Origin: Nitrospirota bacterium | GTDB taxonomy: Bacteria > Nitrospirota > Nitrospiria > Nitrospirales > Nitrospiraceae | NCBI GenBank assembly: GCA_013388555.1 | Contig: JACAFD010000068.1 | Coordinates: forward strand, 1-64,000 | DNA length: 64,000 nt | Reading direction: 5' to 3' | Part shown: positions 7,771-16,062 of the stretch, piece by piece | How the letters are laid out: every line of letters starts with the position of its first letter | How positions within the stretch are numbered: the first letter of the stretch is position 1 | Notes under the pieces: generated by a model | Database searches by the model: none | The model's input: only the letters and a program-made list of their open reading frames with translations | Told to the model about the DNA's origin: nothing | Translations under genes and position numbers: made by a program

Positions 7771-7810
7771 GGCCCCCTTCCGGCTGGGGCCTATCCCCTT
7801 TCTGATCCCG
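7771..7810. repeat. Word repeat family F, right (complementary) arm
   Basis: CCCCCTTCCGGCTGG and CCTATCCCCTTTCTG match the complement of the left-arm words at 6434-6491. Together they would form one word hairpin if the IS were removed. Confidence 0.5.
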
Positions 7811-7823
7811 GTTAGGGCGCTGC

Positions 7824-8843
7824 TTACACGGAGGCCTTCATTTTGCGACGGGCCAGGCCGACTAAGCTGACAAGGCCGGTTCCGAACAGATAGACCGCTG
7901 CCGGCACAGGGACGGGGGAGGCATTCCCGTTCACGTCCATGCTGATGAGCATGTTCCGGGCCAGACGCGCGTCGGTATAGGCTTGGCCGTACGTCGTTCC
8001 GTTGCAGCTCGTGGAGACTCCCACGCAGCCATTCGGCACGCCGGCTTGCACTGCTGTAAAGAGCGAGGTCAGATCGCTCAAGCTATTCCCGCCGATCACC
8101 AGCGAATAGGTTCCAGCTGCCAGATTGCCTGACCAGGTGACGCTATTGTCGAGAGTATCGCCGTTGTAGCCGTCCCCGACGGAGAGGCCCGTATAGGTCA
8201 TCGTACTTACCAAACCACCCTGGTTCCCCATGGTGACGTTACCGTCGGACTGATACACACCCCAATTGAGGCCACCGAAATCAACGGCACCGCCGCCCTC
8301 GGCGATGACTTCATCCGAGGCGTCGAAGAAAGGCGACCAAGTGGCATAGGCTGGCACGCTTTGCAGATAGCCCCCATCCCCTGGGGTATTGGCAGCGGCA
8401 CCGACCATGGCGGGGCTTTGCAAAGTAGCGATCTGAGCAGGGGTCAATCCGCTGAGGTCTGCCACTCCATCGTGGGATCCCGCCGGCACCTGGCCGCTGA
8501 ACAGGGAGAATCCCGGATTCAGCAGTGACGCACCGTTGCTGTTGGCCGTTCCGGTCACCGTGATGCTGACTGAGGATGGCGCGGTGAGCGTAAAGAAGCG
8601 GAAGCGGTTGTTATGAGTGTCGGCCAGCGTATCGACGGTCGCGGTGCGATTCACGCCGTTGTTGCTCATGCCGGAAATCCAACCCGCATTGCTGCTGACG
8701 GTGGGGACAAAGTTGTTGAAAGATCCGAAGTTGGTCCCGTCGTACAGGGAACTGCCATACCCGACATGCGCAGAGGCTGCGCCGGCAGCCAGCATAAGGG
8801 CGACGGCGGAGAGGGACCCTAGTATTAGGGCTTTATTGTTCAT
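7824..8843 (-). CDS. VPLPA-CTERM (PEP-CTERM-type) exported protein, larger
   Basis: 339 aa. The start is ATG 8843 with AAGGAG upstream; the frame stays open far upstream but without a site. Signal peptide MNNKALILGSLSAVALMLAA to ASAHVG, a long beta-rich body (FTLTAPSSVSITVTGTAN, TYSLVIGGNSL), and C-terminal VPVPAAVYLFGTGLVSLVGL followed by ARRK. The body resembles DVUA0089/pre-peptidase-like extracellular domains often seen in PEP-CTERM proteins, with low certainty. Exosortase processing is expected. Confidence 0.8.
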   Translation of the reverse strand: MNNKALILGSLSAVALMLAAGAASAHVGYGSSLYDGTNFGSFNNFVPTVSSNAGWISGMSNNGVNRTATVDTLADTHNNRFRFFTLTAPSSVSITVTGTANSNGASLLNPGFSLFSGQVPAGSHDGVADLSGLTPAQIATLQSPAMVGAAANTPGDGGYLQSVPAYATWSPFFDASDEVIAEGGGAVDFGGLNWGVYQSDGNVTMGNQGGLVSTMTYTGLSVGDGYNGDTLDNSVTWSGNLAAGTYSLVIGGNSLSDLTSLFTAVQAGVPNGCVGVSTSCNGTTYGQAYTDARLARNMLISMDVNGNASPVPVPAAVYLFGTGLVSLVGLARRKMKASV

Positions 8844-9031
8844 AGACAATCTCCTTTTCCATAGTTTAACTGTCGAGGTTCCTTGTGTATGGAAGCACAG
8901 GGTATGGTCCATGCGCTTCACCTTAGTGAGGCTCTTGTTCGGACGCGCGTCTCCTTCCATATCTCCTTTCTCCTTAGAAGTATTCGCGCCTTCCTCTATA
9001 GAGCTGGTATATATACATAGCTGCAATCGTG

Positions 9032-9064
9032 CGCTACAGACCCCTGCACCAGTTGCAACAGATG
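9032..9064 (-). promoter_or_regulatory. 33-bp motif shared upstream of two VPLPA-CTERM genes, copy 2
   Basis: 29/33 identical to 6322-6354, 189 bp upstream of the VPLPA gene start at 8843. It is also about 73 bp upstream of the divergent gene at 9138, so it could act on either. Confidence 0.45.
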
Positions 9065-9137
9065 CGACACAAATTGCTTGAGGAACACGACTCTTCCGCC
9101 GGGCGCCGCTTATCTGGACCTGATTCATGTTAGACGT

Positions 9138-10724
9138 ATGCGCATGAATAAGACTTCCGGTGGCGCCTCGCCACGACCTGCCCGGAACAGCCCTGAAATC
9201 GAGCGCACAGGGCGCATGCCGGCGCTCTATCTGACCGTCACGATGACCGGCGCGGCGGTGATGATTCTGGAATTGCTCGGCACTCGTATCATCGGTCCCT
9301 TCTATGGAGTCAGCCTGTACGTCTGGTCGTCCCTCATTGCTGTCACGCTGATCGCCTTGGCGGTAGGCTATTTCCTCGGCGGCTACCTCGCCGACCGCTA
9401 TCCGGTCGTCCGATTGGCCCATGTGATTCTGGCCTCTGCGCTCACGACAGTGGACATTCCCTTTCTGCACGGGCCGATCCTGCGCGCGACCGATTCACTC
9501 GGCCTCCGTGCTGGCGCGTTCACCAGCGCGCTGTTGCTCTTCGCGCTGCCGTTGACCGCCCTGGCCATGGTGGGGCCCTATGTGATCAAGCGCGCGACAC
9601 GCGACTTGAGCGGCGTCGGGACCATCGCCGGTTCTGTCTATGCGATCAGCACGGTCGGCAGTGTCGCCGGCACGCTGCTCCTGGGTTTCTTCCTCCTGCC
9701 GCTGTTCGGCACGCGGACCATTATCTTCTCCCTCAGCCTGCTCTTGACCGGGCTCGCGGTCGTCATAGCCTGGTATGACAGACCGGCTGGTGTACCACAC
9801 CGACCTTTCTGGTCCGTGCTGGTCTTCAGCCTCTTCATCGGCGGCGGGGCCGTGTCAGGCTTTGCAGCGACATCGACCTCCGTCAAGGGGTTCAAGGTGC
9901 AGTCGGAAGCAGAAAGCCTCTACGGGTGGGTGCGAGTCGTGGACGATGAGAGCCGTGGATATCGCCTGATGCTGTCCGACGCGTCCGTCATCAGCGCGGT
10001 GGACCTCAAACAGGGTACAAGCGTGTTGGGGTACCAACAGGTACTGGGCCTGCTACCACTGTTACGTCCGCACGCGTCAAAAGCCCTGCTCATCGGGTTG
10101 GGCGGAGGGCACGTCGCCCGCGACTTGAAATCCAAGAGCATCGTGACCGACACGATTGAAATCGATCCGGCCGTGGCGGAAGCCGCGCGACAGTTTTTCC
10201 ATTTTGGACCGACGGGGCAATTCCTCGTCGGCGATGCAAGATACGAAATCAAACGTTTGACATCCCACTACGATTTCATTATCCACGATTGTTTCACTGG
10301 CGGCTCCGAACCGACGCATCTGCTCAGCCAGGAAATGCTGAGCGAGCTGCGCGCCCTGCTGAACGACCGCGGGATACTCGCACTCAACTATGTGGGGTTT
10401 ACGACAGGTGAAGGGTCTGACGCTGTGAGAGCCATCCATCACACCCTCAGGAGTCTGTTCCCTCAAGTACGTGTTTTCACAACCAGTAAGGACGAGTTCA
10501 CTGATTTTGTGTTTCTGGCTTCCGAGGAAACGGTTCAGCTGGATCCCGCCCGCCAGGACCACCGTATTCGCTGGCTCCTCGATCATGAGCCTAGAATAGT
10601 CAGCGACGACAGCTTCATCATCACCGACGATTACAATCCACTGGAGAGCCTGCAAGTCCGCAAGGCGGAAACCTACCGGAAGCATTTTCTCGAACGCATT
10701 GCCTTCGAACTGTTGCTGCGCTAG
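9138..10724 (+). CDS. Fused-MFS / spermidine-synthase-like membrane protein
   Basis: About 528 aa. Residues about 25-235 hold some seven hydrophobic segments (MTGAAVMILELLGTRIIGPF is the hallmark start of fused-MFS spermidine synthases). Residues about 260-500 are a Rossmann SAM-binding-like domain with LLIGLGGGHVARDL (glycine loop), TIEIDPAV (acidic ribose-binding position) and VGDARYEIK...YDFIIHDCF. The pattern matches spermidine synthase-type aminopropyltransferase domains, but substrate residues cannot be confirmed. Start uncertain: ATG 9138 has a weak site; a TTG at 9078 was rejected. Divergent from the VPLPA gene. Confidence 0.7.
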   Translation: MRMNKTSGGASPRPARNSPEIERTGRMPALYLTVTMTGAAVMILELLGTRIIGPFYGVSLYVWSSLIAVTLIALAVGYFLGGYLADRYPVVRLAHVILASALTTVDIPFLHGPILRATDSLGLRAGAFTSALLLFALPLTALAMVGPYVIKRATRDLSGVGTIAGSVYAISTVGSVAGTLLLGFFLLPLFGTRTIIFSLSLLLTGLAVVIAWYDRPAGVPHRPFWSVLVFSLFIGGGAVSGFAATSTSVKGFKVQSEAESLYGWVRVVDDESRGYRLMLSDASVISAVDLKQGTSVLGYQQVLGLLPLLRPHASKALLIGLGGGHVARDLKSKSIVTDTIEIDPAVAEAARQFFHFGPTGQFLVGDARYEIKRLTSHYDFIIHDCFTGGSEPTHLLSQEMLSELRALLNDRGILALNYVGFTTGEGSDAVRAIHHTLRSLFPQVRVFTTSKDEFTDFVFLASEETVQLDPARQDHRIRWLLDHEPRIVSDDSFIITDDYNPLESLQVRKAETYRKHFLERIAFELLLR

Positions 10725-11148
10725 TCAAGTGGGTGATGGACACGAAGACCGGGAAAACGATGGTAGTCGCGATCGGCGGTCGCCCACTCACTGCCGCTTT
10801 CAATGGCCAATGCAGCGAGAAAGGCTTCCGGACAAGGTTGCCTTTGATATCGGCGAATGTGCACAGGCGACCAAAGATGTCTCAGTGACGGGGACCGGGA
10901 TTGATGACGGTGCACGTCGGTTGGTCTCGCAGCTCTCTGGCGAACGCCAAGGCCTTACTCATGCTGCTTGGTGGATTGAACACGTTTGGATGGGTGACGA
11001 CTCGGAGAAAGCCGCTCAGTACCAGATCGGACAGGCCGTAGGGATCGTCGGAGTTGAGTAGGTTTTCAAGCCACCTCCGATACAGATGATGATGCGGTGA
11101 ATCCTAACGGTGCGCGTAGATGAGCACATTCACGTCAGGAAGGACCAT
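10721..11148 (-). pseudogene. Decayed VapC-type PIN-domain toxin
   Basis: Reading from ATG 11148 gives MVLPDVNVLIYAHR, then TAG at 11104-11106 where the family has Glu (AHRED). The frame then continues DSPHHHLYRRWLENLL...GFLRVVTHPNVF up to a stop after a frameshift. The C-terminal part is recognisable in another frame (AFLAALAIESGSEWATADRDYHRFPGLR) and ends at 10721. PIN acidic positions survive in pieces, but the gene carries an internal stop and at least one frameshift. Its 3' end overlaps the membrane synthase gene by 4 bp. Confidence 0.8.
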
Positions 11149-11304
11149 GGGGCCGTTCCATGAAGGCGAGAGGAGCGGCGGAGTCATCCAGGTCGACACC
11201 GGGACGGACCCCATTTCCTGAGAACGGGATGAGCTTCACCGGCTTGCGCGGCTGCTGGCGATCCGGCGCGACAGAGCCTGCCGAAGCGCGTCTTCTATGA
11301 CCGC
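11135..11304 (-). pseudogene. Decayed VapB-type antitoxin remnant
   Basis: Just upstream of the dead vapC, one frame gives AVIEDALRQALSRRIASS and another gives KPVKLIPFSGNGVRPGVDL...MER. These are the middle and C-terminal parts of a typical VapB paired with this PIN subfamily. The N-terminal ribbon-helix-helix is missing and a frameshift separates the two parts. Confidence 0.65.
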
Positions 11305-11594
11305 TGCAACCCCATGAGGGGGCGATCACGTCGGACGGCAGATTCCTCCGATCTCTTTGCCCGTCCCTCCCTCGAGCGACTGTTCGGCGATCCCCCGGCC
11401 AGGCTTGTGCAGAAACACCGGGAGCAACAGGATCGGAAGGAGATGCTTATACAGCTCCTACTCGAAGCAGAAAGCGCAGAGGCGAAGCCGTCTCGAGTGC
11501 CGCTACCTGCAGGGGTTCAGGCTGAAGCTATTTATGATCTCGCAACTAAACCTTCAGTCTATTAGCCTTTAGTCTATCTGCCTAATACGATGTC
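11305..11594. other. Gene-poor interval with a family F word hairpin
   Basis: No convincing gene. A + strand frame 11314-11565 is open (83 aa, helical, ...QDRKEMLIQLLLEAE...) but has no recognisable family and no good start site. The right end is a word-repeat element. Confidence 0.4.
11511..11588. repeat. Word hairpin family F (about 15-base words)
   Basis: Short left arm GGTTCAGGCTGAAGCTAT; right arm CCTTCAGTCTATTAG CCTTTAGTCTATCTG CCTAATACG. The words are complementary to AGGCTGAAGG-type words as at 6434-6491. It lies just downstream of the minus-strand lipoprotein gene and may serve as its 3' end. Confidence 0.6.
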
Positions 11595-13136
11595 TTACCA
11601 CGTCGGTGTCGCCTGGTTGTCGCTGGCCGCCAAGCCGAAATAGTAGACCGTGACCTGCTTCGGATTCTTCCCTACAGGAATGATTGAGGTAATCGTATTC
11701 GTTGCCCCATCGATCAGCGAGACCGTACCGTTGACTCCAGGCGTCGCGTTCGTGACGACGATACCCTTTGCCGAGCCGGCGCCGTGCGGACCGGTGATCC
11801 AGAGATCCATGGCGTGCATCTCCGCCGGCGGCAAGGCCAATTCGAAGACAAGAGAAATGAACGACGGATCGAAAATGAGCAGCAAGTCCTTCCTGAGATT
11901 CGCGGCTTGTTCAAAGGTCAAGCCGGTGACATCGTTCGATTGCGTCATATAGATCCGGACCCCATCCGGCGTGAATTGGAAACGCGCCGGCCTGATGTCG
12001 CTCAACCGAGGGAAGGGGAGTTCCGTGGCAGAGAGAGCCCCGACGGCGGTCAGATCAATGGACCCGAACGTTCCGAAGACGTGGCCTGGATCAGACCTGT
12101 CCTCACCGACCAAGAATAGGGCCTGCCCACTCGGGGTGATGCCGACTGAATGAAATACGGTCTGACTCGGCAGGGGAGGCGCGATATCCACTGTTCTCGT
12201 TATTGCTAATGACATTGGATTGATCTCCACGACCGTGCGGTAACCTGACAGATAACTGTAGATCTTCCCTGTCGCCTGCGACCAGAACATGCCGGTCGGC
12301 GCCGAGTGATTCGGCGTCGTGACACTCCCACCACAGGCCGGGTACCCCAGCGCGGTTTCGTTCGAACTGTTACAAAGATCAATCCTGACAGGAAGTGGAC
12401 TATATCGGACATTCCCAAACGAGGAGTCGGCCAATACCACTTCGACGACCCCGGTCGTCTTGCTCGAGACAAACCCGATCTCCTGGGAGACCGCAGGTGG
12501 CCTGGAAAACGCGATAAAGTGTTCCCCAATACCTGAGAGACAACTCGTTGTCACTACATGTGGTTTCTCTCCGCCCGCAGTCAGGTGCGAATTGTGAAGC
12601 ACCGAAAACGATCCACCGTTGCAGGGTCTCAGCGTATCAATTCCAGTCACCGGATCTCCGTCGTTCATAGTCCAGAGCACTTCCTTGTCGACCGGATCCC
12701 GATAGATGCGAGTCGGACGCTGGCCGAGTCTGACCGGGCCGTTCACGTCGAGAAAATCTTCCAAGATCGGCGCCAACGCGCCGACCGGATCGATGGCTGC
12801 CACCTTATTAGATTCGGTGTTCGTCGCGAAAATCCACTCACCCAGTGAGAACGTCACCCCGCCGATCGCGTCGGCTTGTACTGGGCCAAGCGACAGGGTG
12901 CTGATGACGGGAGAGTGTTTCCCATCGAGCCTGACCGTGGTCATGGTCGTGTCATCTTGATTCACGACCAGCGCCATGGGGGTTGAGAGCGGCGAATTCG
13001 TCTCCGGGCCACTGTCGCCGCCGCTGCTGCACGCTGCTAGCAGCAAGAGAGCAGAGCACAGTACATGGCGACCGATCGAGCGAGCGCCCCAGAGTCGTTT
13101 ATGGACTGACATGGCGGAGTATCTTGTGTTGCTCAT
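11595..13136 (-). CDS. Beta-propeller-like lipoprotein (YVTN type)
   Basis: 513 aa. The lipobox LLLLAACSSGG near residue 35 predicts a lipid-anchored protein. Repeated blade-like strands (ALVVNQDDTTMTTVRLDG, IFATNTESNKVAAIDP, GIVVTNATPGVNGTVSLID, NTITSIIPVGKNPKQVTV) resemble the YVTN/cytochrome-d1-like propeller family. ATG 13136 follows GGAGGG. It is the third gene of a tight operon (HTH 14528, OMP 14217, lipoprotein), 13 bp after the outer-membrane protein gene. Ligand unknown. Confidence 0.65.
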   Translation of the reverse strand: MSNTRYSAMSVHKRLWGARSIGRHVLCSALLLLAACSSGGDSGPETNSPLSTPMALVVNQDDTTMTTVRLDGKHSPVISTLSLGPVQADAIGGVTFSLGEWIFATNTESNKVAAIDPVGALAPILEDFLDVNGPVRLGQRPTRIYRDPVDKEVLWTMNDGDPVTGIDTLRPCNGGSFSVLHNSHLTAGGEKPHVVTTSCLSGIGEHFIAFSRPPAVSQEIGFVSSKTTGVVEVVLADSSFGNVRYSPLPVRIDLCNSSNETALGYPACGGSVTTPNHSAPTGMFWSQATGKIYSYLSGYRTVVEINPMSLAITRTVDIAPPLPSQTVFHSVGITPSGQALFLVGEDRSDPGHVFGTFGSIDLTAVGALSATELPFPRLSDIRPARFQFTPDGVRIYMTQSNDVTGLTFEQAANLRKDLLLIFDPSFISLVFELALPPAEMHAMDLWITGPHGAGSAKGIVVTNATPGVNGTVSLIDGATNTITSIIPVGKNPKQVTVYYFGLAASDNQATPTW

Positions 13137-13149
13137 TGGACCCTCCGTC

Positions 13150-14217
13150 TTAAAACAGCGGCGGCGTCGCGAAGGACTTCGTCATCCCGAATACGTAGCC
13201 AACCGTTTGCTGCAAGTTTCCGTTGAAGTCGCGATAAATTGGCAGCTGCGCAATGGCATAGAGCTGACCATAATCGAACACATCGACGACGACGCCGGTC
13301 GAGAAGGCCAGGTAAGTACTGTTCGTTGTGGGAACCGGGCGGTCGAGAATGTTCCCATCGAGAAGGACCGCACGGTTTATCGGAGCAGGCTCAAGTTGAT
13401 ACAGGGCCGCTTGGATGTTGTCCTGGGTCTTTTGCCGAAAGTTGAATTGTTCGGTGAAGACCAACCAGGGTACGGTGACCAGATTCAGGCCAGCGTTCAA
13501 GGTATATTCTTGCCCGAATTGGTAGCCGTCGGAATTACGCAGTTGGTATCGCCAACTCCCGGATAAGAATTGATTGAGCCGATGCGGCAGCACCTCGTAG
13601 GTCTGATAGAAGCTCGGCTGGAAGCCGAAGGAACCTCGGCCGACCTGGAGCGTGGATTCTGCCAGCTGTCCTGGCGCTGCCTCATACCCGTAGTCTCCGG
13701 TGGGGAAATAGACTCCCATTTCAAACACGAGCATGCTCCGTAGCGTCGGCAGCATGTTGTATTTCAGTTTCACCAGCACATCGCCGATGCCCTTATCATT
13801 CGTATTCGTGAGTGCGCCTGCGCCGATCTGCCCCATCGCGTTGATCTGCTTATAGGGAACCGACAGCGCGAGTCCGATCCGCTCAGTCACGCCGTAGTTG
13901 AGATCCAGCGTTGCGATCCTGACCAACGTGGACAGCTGGTTGACTTGAGAATTGGCAAGAATCAATTGCTTTGTCTGCTGATTGGCATAAGGGATCGTGC
14001 TCGCACCCTCCGGCGGTATTTCATTGTTCGTATAAGTATAAGTCAGGTTCATCGTGAGTACCCCTGCCGGGGCGACTTGTTTCTCCGAACCGACTATGAC
14101 AAAACAGCTCGATGAGCCACAAGAGGCTTCTGCAAGAGGGTTCCATCCCCCCACGCTCAGTGCCGTTATGAGCACACCAGCCAAAAGAAGTGACCGAAAA
14201 AAGCCCTTCAAGATCAC
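13150..14217 (-). CDS. Outer-membrane beta-barrel protein (transporter/phenol-degradation MetA-like)
   Basis: 355 aa, signal peptide (1-31, ...NPLAEASCG), then alternating beta strands typical of a barrel, with two neighbouring Cys (SCGSSSCF) at the mature N-terminus. The C-terminus ends in Phe (KSFATPPLF), as expected for BAM-assembled outer membrane proteins. Blocks such as YGVTERIGLALSVPY and KGIGDVLVKLKYN are seen in the 'putative MetA-pathway of phenol degradation' barrel family. It overlaps the HTH gene upstream by 4 bp (ATGA), implying translational coupling. Confidence 0.65.
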   Translation of the reverse strand: MILKGFFRSLLLAGVLITALSVGGWNPLAEASCGSSSCFVIVGSEKQVAPAGVLTMNLTYTYTNNEIPPEGASTIPYANQQTKQLILANSQVNQLSTLVRIATLDLNYGVTERIGLALSVPYKQINAMGQIGAGALTNTNDKGIGDVLVKLKYNMLPTLRSMLVFEMGVYFPTGDYGYEAAPGQLAESTLQVGRGSFGFQPSFYQTYEVLPHRLNQFLSGSWRYQLRNSDGYQFGQEYTLNAGLNLVTVPWLVFTEQFNFRQKTQDNIQAALYQLEPAPINRAVLLDGNILDRPVPTTNSTYLAFSTGVVVDVFDYGQLYAIAQLPIYRDFNGNLQQTVGYVFGMTKSFATPPLF

Positions 14218-14528
14218 AAAGCCACTTGCTGCTTCGGCCTGACTCCGCCACGACCGGAGCCTTGACGGCCCAGCTGCACGGGCGGTTCCCTGAGGGCCTT
14301 GTCTCCCTGAGGCGCTACCGATGCGACTGGTACCCCGACCAAATGGTGATCGATCAAGGCGGACACCGTTTCACTGAAGATTCTGAGACTCCCTACACCG
14401 AGGCGAGTCCCGCCAAGCCGGCCATCTTCTACCCATCGGTACACGGTCCATCGGCTGATGTTCAAGATTTTGGCTGCTTCGTCGACACGAAGAAGCCGCT
14501 TTTGATACAATGTGACAAATTTATCCAT
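14214..14528 (-). CDS. Excisionase-family HTH protein leading the OMP-lipoprotein operon
   Basis: 104 aa from ATG 14528 (GGGAG upstream); the frame stays open upstream to 14705 without a site. Winged HTH at about 10-58 (LLRVDEAAKILNISRWTVYRWVEDGRL, GVGSLRIF). Paralogue of 1358-1606. Its stop overlaps the ATG of the outer-membrane protein, so it is co-translated with the structural genes and is a likely local regulator, not a phage excisionase. The 222 bp upstream (14529-14750) hold no gene. Confidence 0.75.
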   Translation of the reverse strand: MDKFVTLYQKRLLRVDEAAKILNISRWTVYRWVEDGRLGGTRLGVGSLRIFSETVSALIDHHLVGVPVASVAPQGDKALREPPVQLGRQGSGRGGVRPKQQVAL

Positions 14529-14750
14529 GATGTATTTCTCCCGCACCCGTTCGAGTGCCGCATGAAAATAGTTGAGAATGGCTGCCTGTACCTTTGTCCC
14601 GCCGCCATTAGCTGACCCTAAGGTCCAAGCTGAACGGTGTATCGACAGATTCCCTGAATTCTTTGGGTAGGCACTGCCACGACGCCGTCGAGCTGCGCGC
14701 CACAATAAAGTTACACGTGCTCCACGCAGAGGCTAAGCGCTTACTCAATT

Positions 14751-15056
14751 TCAGAAGGAAGAAGGGGGCGGACCGCGAGAGAGGGAGAAAACGGGTACGA
14801 CATCGTCAGCTTGGTCGATCGGTTCACTGTCGAGGATTGCGAGAAAGGGAATGACTGGAGCGAAGACGGAACCGGTTAAATCAAACCCCTGTCCTGCTCC
14901 GCAGAGCCACGTACAGAGTGCAGAGGAATGAGTCGCCGCCTTGTGGTGGGTATGCTGCGTTTCATGCGTGACCATCGCCGGCGACGCGAGTGCAGGCACC
15001 AGGAGCAGGCAGGCCACTAGGGGAAGAACAAGGATCTGTCGGTTGAGTCGAATCAC
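14751..15056 (-). CDS. Small exported His/Cys protein (HTHH...CxWxC family)
   Basis: 101 aa, GTG start at 15056 after TAGGAGAGC. N-terminal hydrophobic segment, then HETQHTHHKAATHSSALCTWLCGAG and a C-terminal SRGPPPSSF. Same plan as 15757-16062 and 2611-2958. It lies 6 bp after the TlpA gene, so the two are almost certainly co-transcribed. The Cys pair could be a TlpA substrate or a metal site with the His cluster; this is inference. Confidence 0.65.
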   Translation of the reverse strand: MIRLNRQILVLPLVACLLLVPALASPAMVTHETQHTHHKAATHSSALCTWLCGAGQGFDLTGSVFAPVIPFLAILDSEPIDQADDVVPVFSLSRGPPPSSF

Positions 15057-15062
15057 GCTCTC

Positions 15063-15614
15063 CTACCGGGCCGCTGACTTTACCGGCTCCTGTTTCAGTA
15101 TCCGTGCAACGGTTTCTTCGATTTTCTGTTCGGTCAGCAATCCGCCCTTGATATATTCTTGGACGCGGCCTTCCTGGTCGATGAACACGCTGACGGGCAA
15201 TCCAACCACGCCGAACTGGTTGGCCACTTTGTTGTCGTGATCCATCAGGACTGGGAATGTGTGGCCGTACTGCTTGATGTGCTCGCGAACCCGGGCATCG
15301 TCTTCTAATTCGTTGACGGCGAGGACCACGAAGCCCTTGTCGCGCAGCTTGTCATACATGGTTTGCATGGCCGGCATCTCGGTCGTGCAGGGCTTGCACC
15401 AGGTGGCCCAGAAGTTCAGGAGCACGATCTTCCCGCGATATTGGCTGAGGCTCTGTTCCTTACCTGCCAGATCAGTCAGGCGAAAATCCTCTGCCTGCAT
15501 ACCGACCGTCGGGACCCGCGAACCCATGCTCCAGCCGTCGAAGGCCGGCAGCGCCGTCAGTGCCGCGAGCAGTACAAGACCCACAAGCACAGCGTTGGGT
15601 TTTCTTGATCGCAT
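15063..15614 (-). CDS. TlpA/ResA-like membrane-anchored thioredoxin
   Basis: 183 aa from ATG 15614, preceded by AAGGAGG. Signal anchor at about 8-28, then a thioredoxin fold with LLNFWATWCKPCTTEMPAM (WCxxC active site), a cis-Pro loop near GLPVSVFID and the AhpC/TSA-type start VGMQAEDFRLTDLAGKEQSL. Such proteins reduce disulfides in the periplasm, often for cytochrome c or copper-site maturation. It sits between two His/Cys small protein genes, which suggests these are its clients or partners. Confidence 0.85.
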   Translation of the reverse strand: MRSRKPNAVLVGLVLLAALTALPAFDGWSMGSRVPTVGMQAEDFRLTDLAGKEQSLSQYRGKIVLLNFWATWCKPCTTEMPAMQTMYDKLRDKGFVVLAVNELEDDARVREHIKQYGHTFPVLMDHDNKVANQFGVVGLPVSVFIDQEGRVQEYIKGGLLTEQKIEETVARILKQEPVKSAAR

Positions 15615-15672
15615 GGCAGCCTCCTTCGCTTCAAACATTTCGATTACGAATTCTCTCTAGAAGCGTCGTTCC

Positions 15673-15723
15673 CGTCCGTCTCATCCTGCAATCCACTGAG
15701 TAGGTTGTAGGATGAGACGGACG
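15673..15723. terminator. Strong 15-bp intergenic stem
   Basis: CGTCCGTCTCATCCT (15673-15687) pairs perfectly with AGGATGAGACGGACG (15709-15723), and the stem extends by CAA/TTG with one bulged base. It lies between the His/Cys gene at 15757 and the TlpA gene. There is no U-tract; it may attenuate or process the transcript. Confidence 0.55.
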
Positions 15724-15756
15724 CGGCTCTGCGTATGAGCCGATGAGCAACGGAAA

Positions 15757-16062
15757 CTACAGAGAGAAAGACGGAGGGGCGCGGCTGGGAGAGGTGTGGC
15801 ACGTTCCGATCAAAGGCTTGGCAACATGGGGGAGCGTGACGAGCGCGATGGGACTGAGTTCGGCCTGAAAGGTAACCACCGCCGTATCGAGAACCGTCCC
15901 GGCGGCACACATCCAGGAGCAGAGAAGGGTGCCATGCGTGGCAGCCTGATGCTGGGCATGGTGCCCGGCATGCTCGACCGACTGCGCCTGAGCCAATCCA
16001 CCGATGGCAAGGACACAGAGCATCAGGAAGACCGACAGGAACTTGATGACGCGGTGGTTCAT
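15757..16062 (-). CDS. Small exported His/Cys protein (HHAQHQAATH...CxWxC family)
   Basis: 101 aa. Signal segment to about AQAQS, then HAGHHAQHQAATHGTLLCSWMCAAG and a C-terminal SRAPPSFSL. It aligns over its whole length with 14751-15056 (shared H-x2-H, AATH, LC-x-W-x-C-x-AG, R-x-PPS). The upstream ribosome site is weak. It is first in a presumed minus-strand unit with tlpA and the second copy. Confidence 0.65.
   Translation of the reverse strand: MNHRVIKFLSVFLMLCVLAIGGLAQAQSVEHAGHHAQHQAATHGTLLCSWMCAAGTVLDTAVVTFQAELSPIALVTLPHVAKPLIGTCHTSPSRAPPSFSL

Noticed and set aside
6515-7780. Target-site duplication around the IS3 element
   Set aside because: Flanking bases (CTTC versus GGCC) do not match at the ends defined by the inverted repeats.
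6622-7815. A 397-codon + strand frame across the IS3 element
   Set aside because: Antisense of orfA/orfB; the transposase reading with DDE-type motifs explains the sequence.
9078-9137. TTG start extending the fused-MFS protein by 20 residues
   Set aside because: The extension has no hydrophobic or conserved features, and the region includes the end of the shared 33-bp upstream block.
11314-11565. 83-codon + strand frame after the dead vapBC
   Set aside because: No recognised family or ribosome site; it ends inside a word hairpin.
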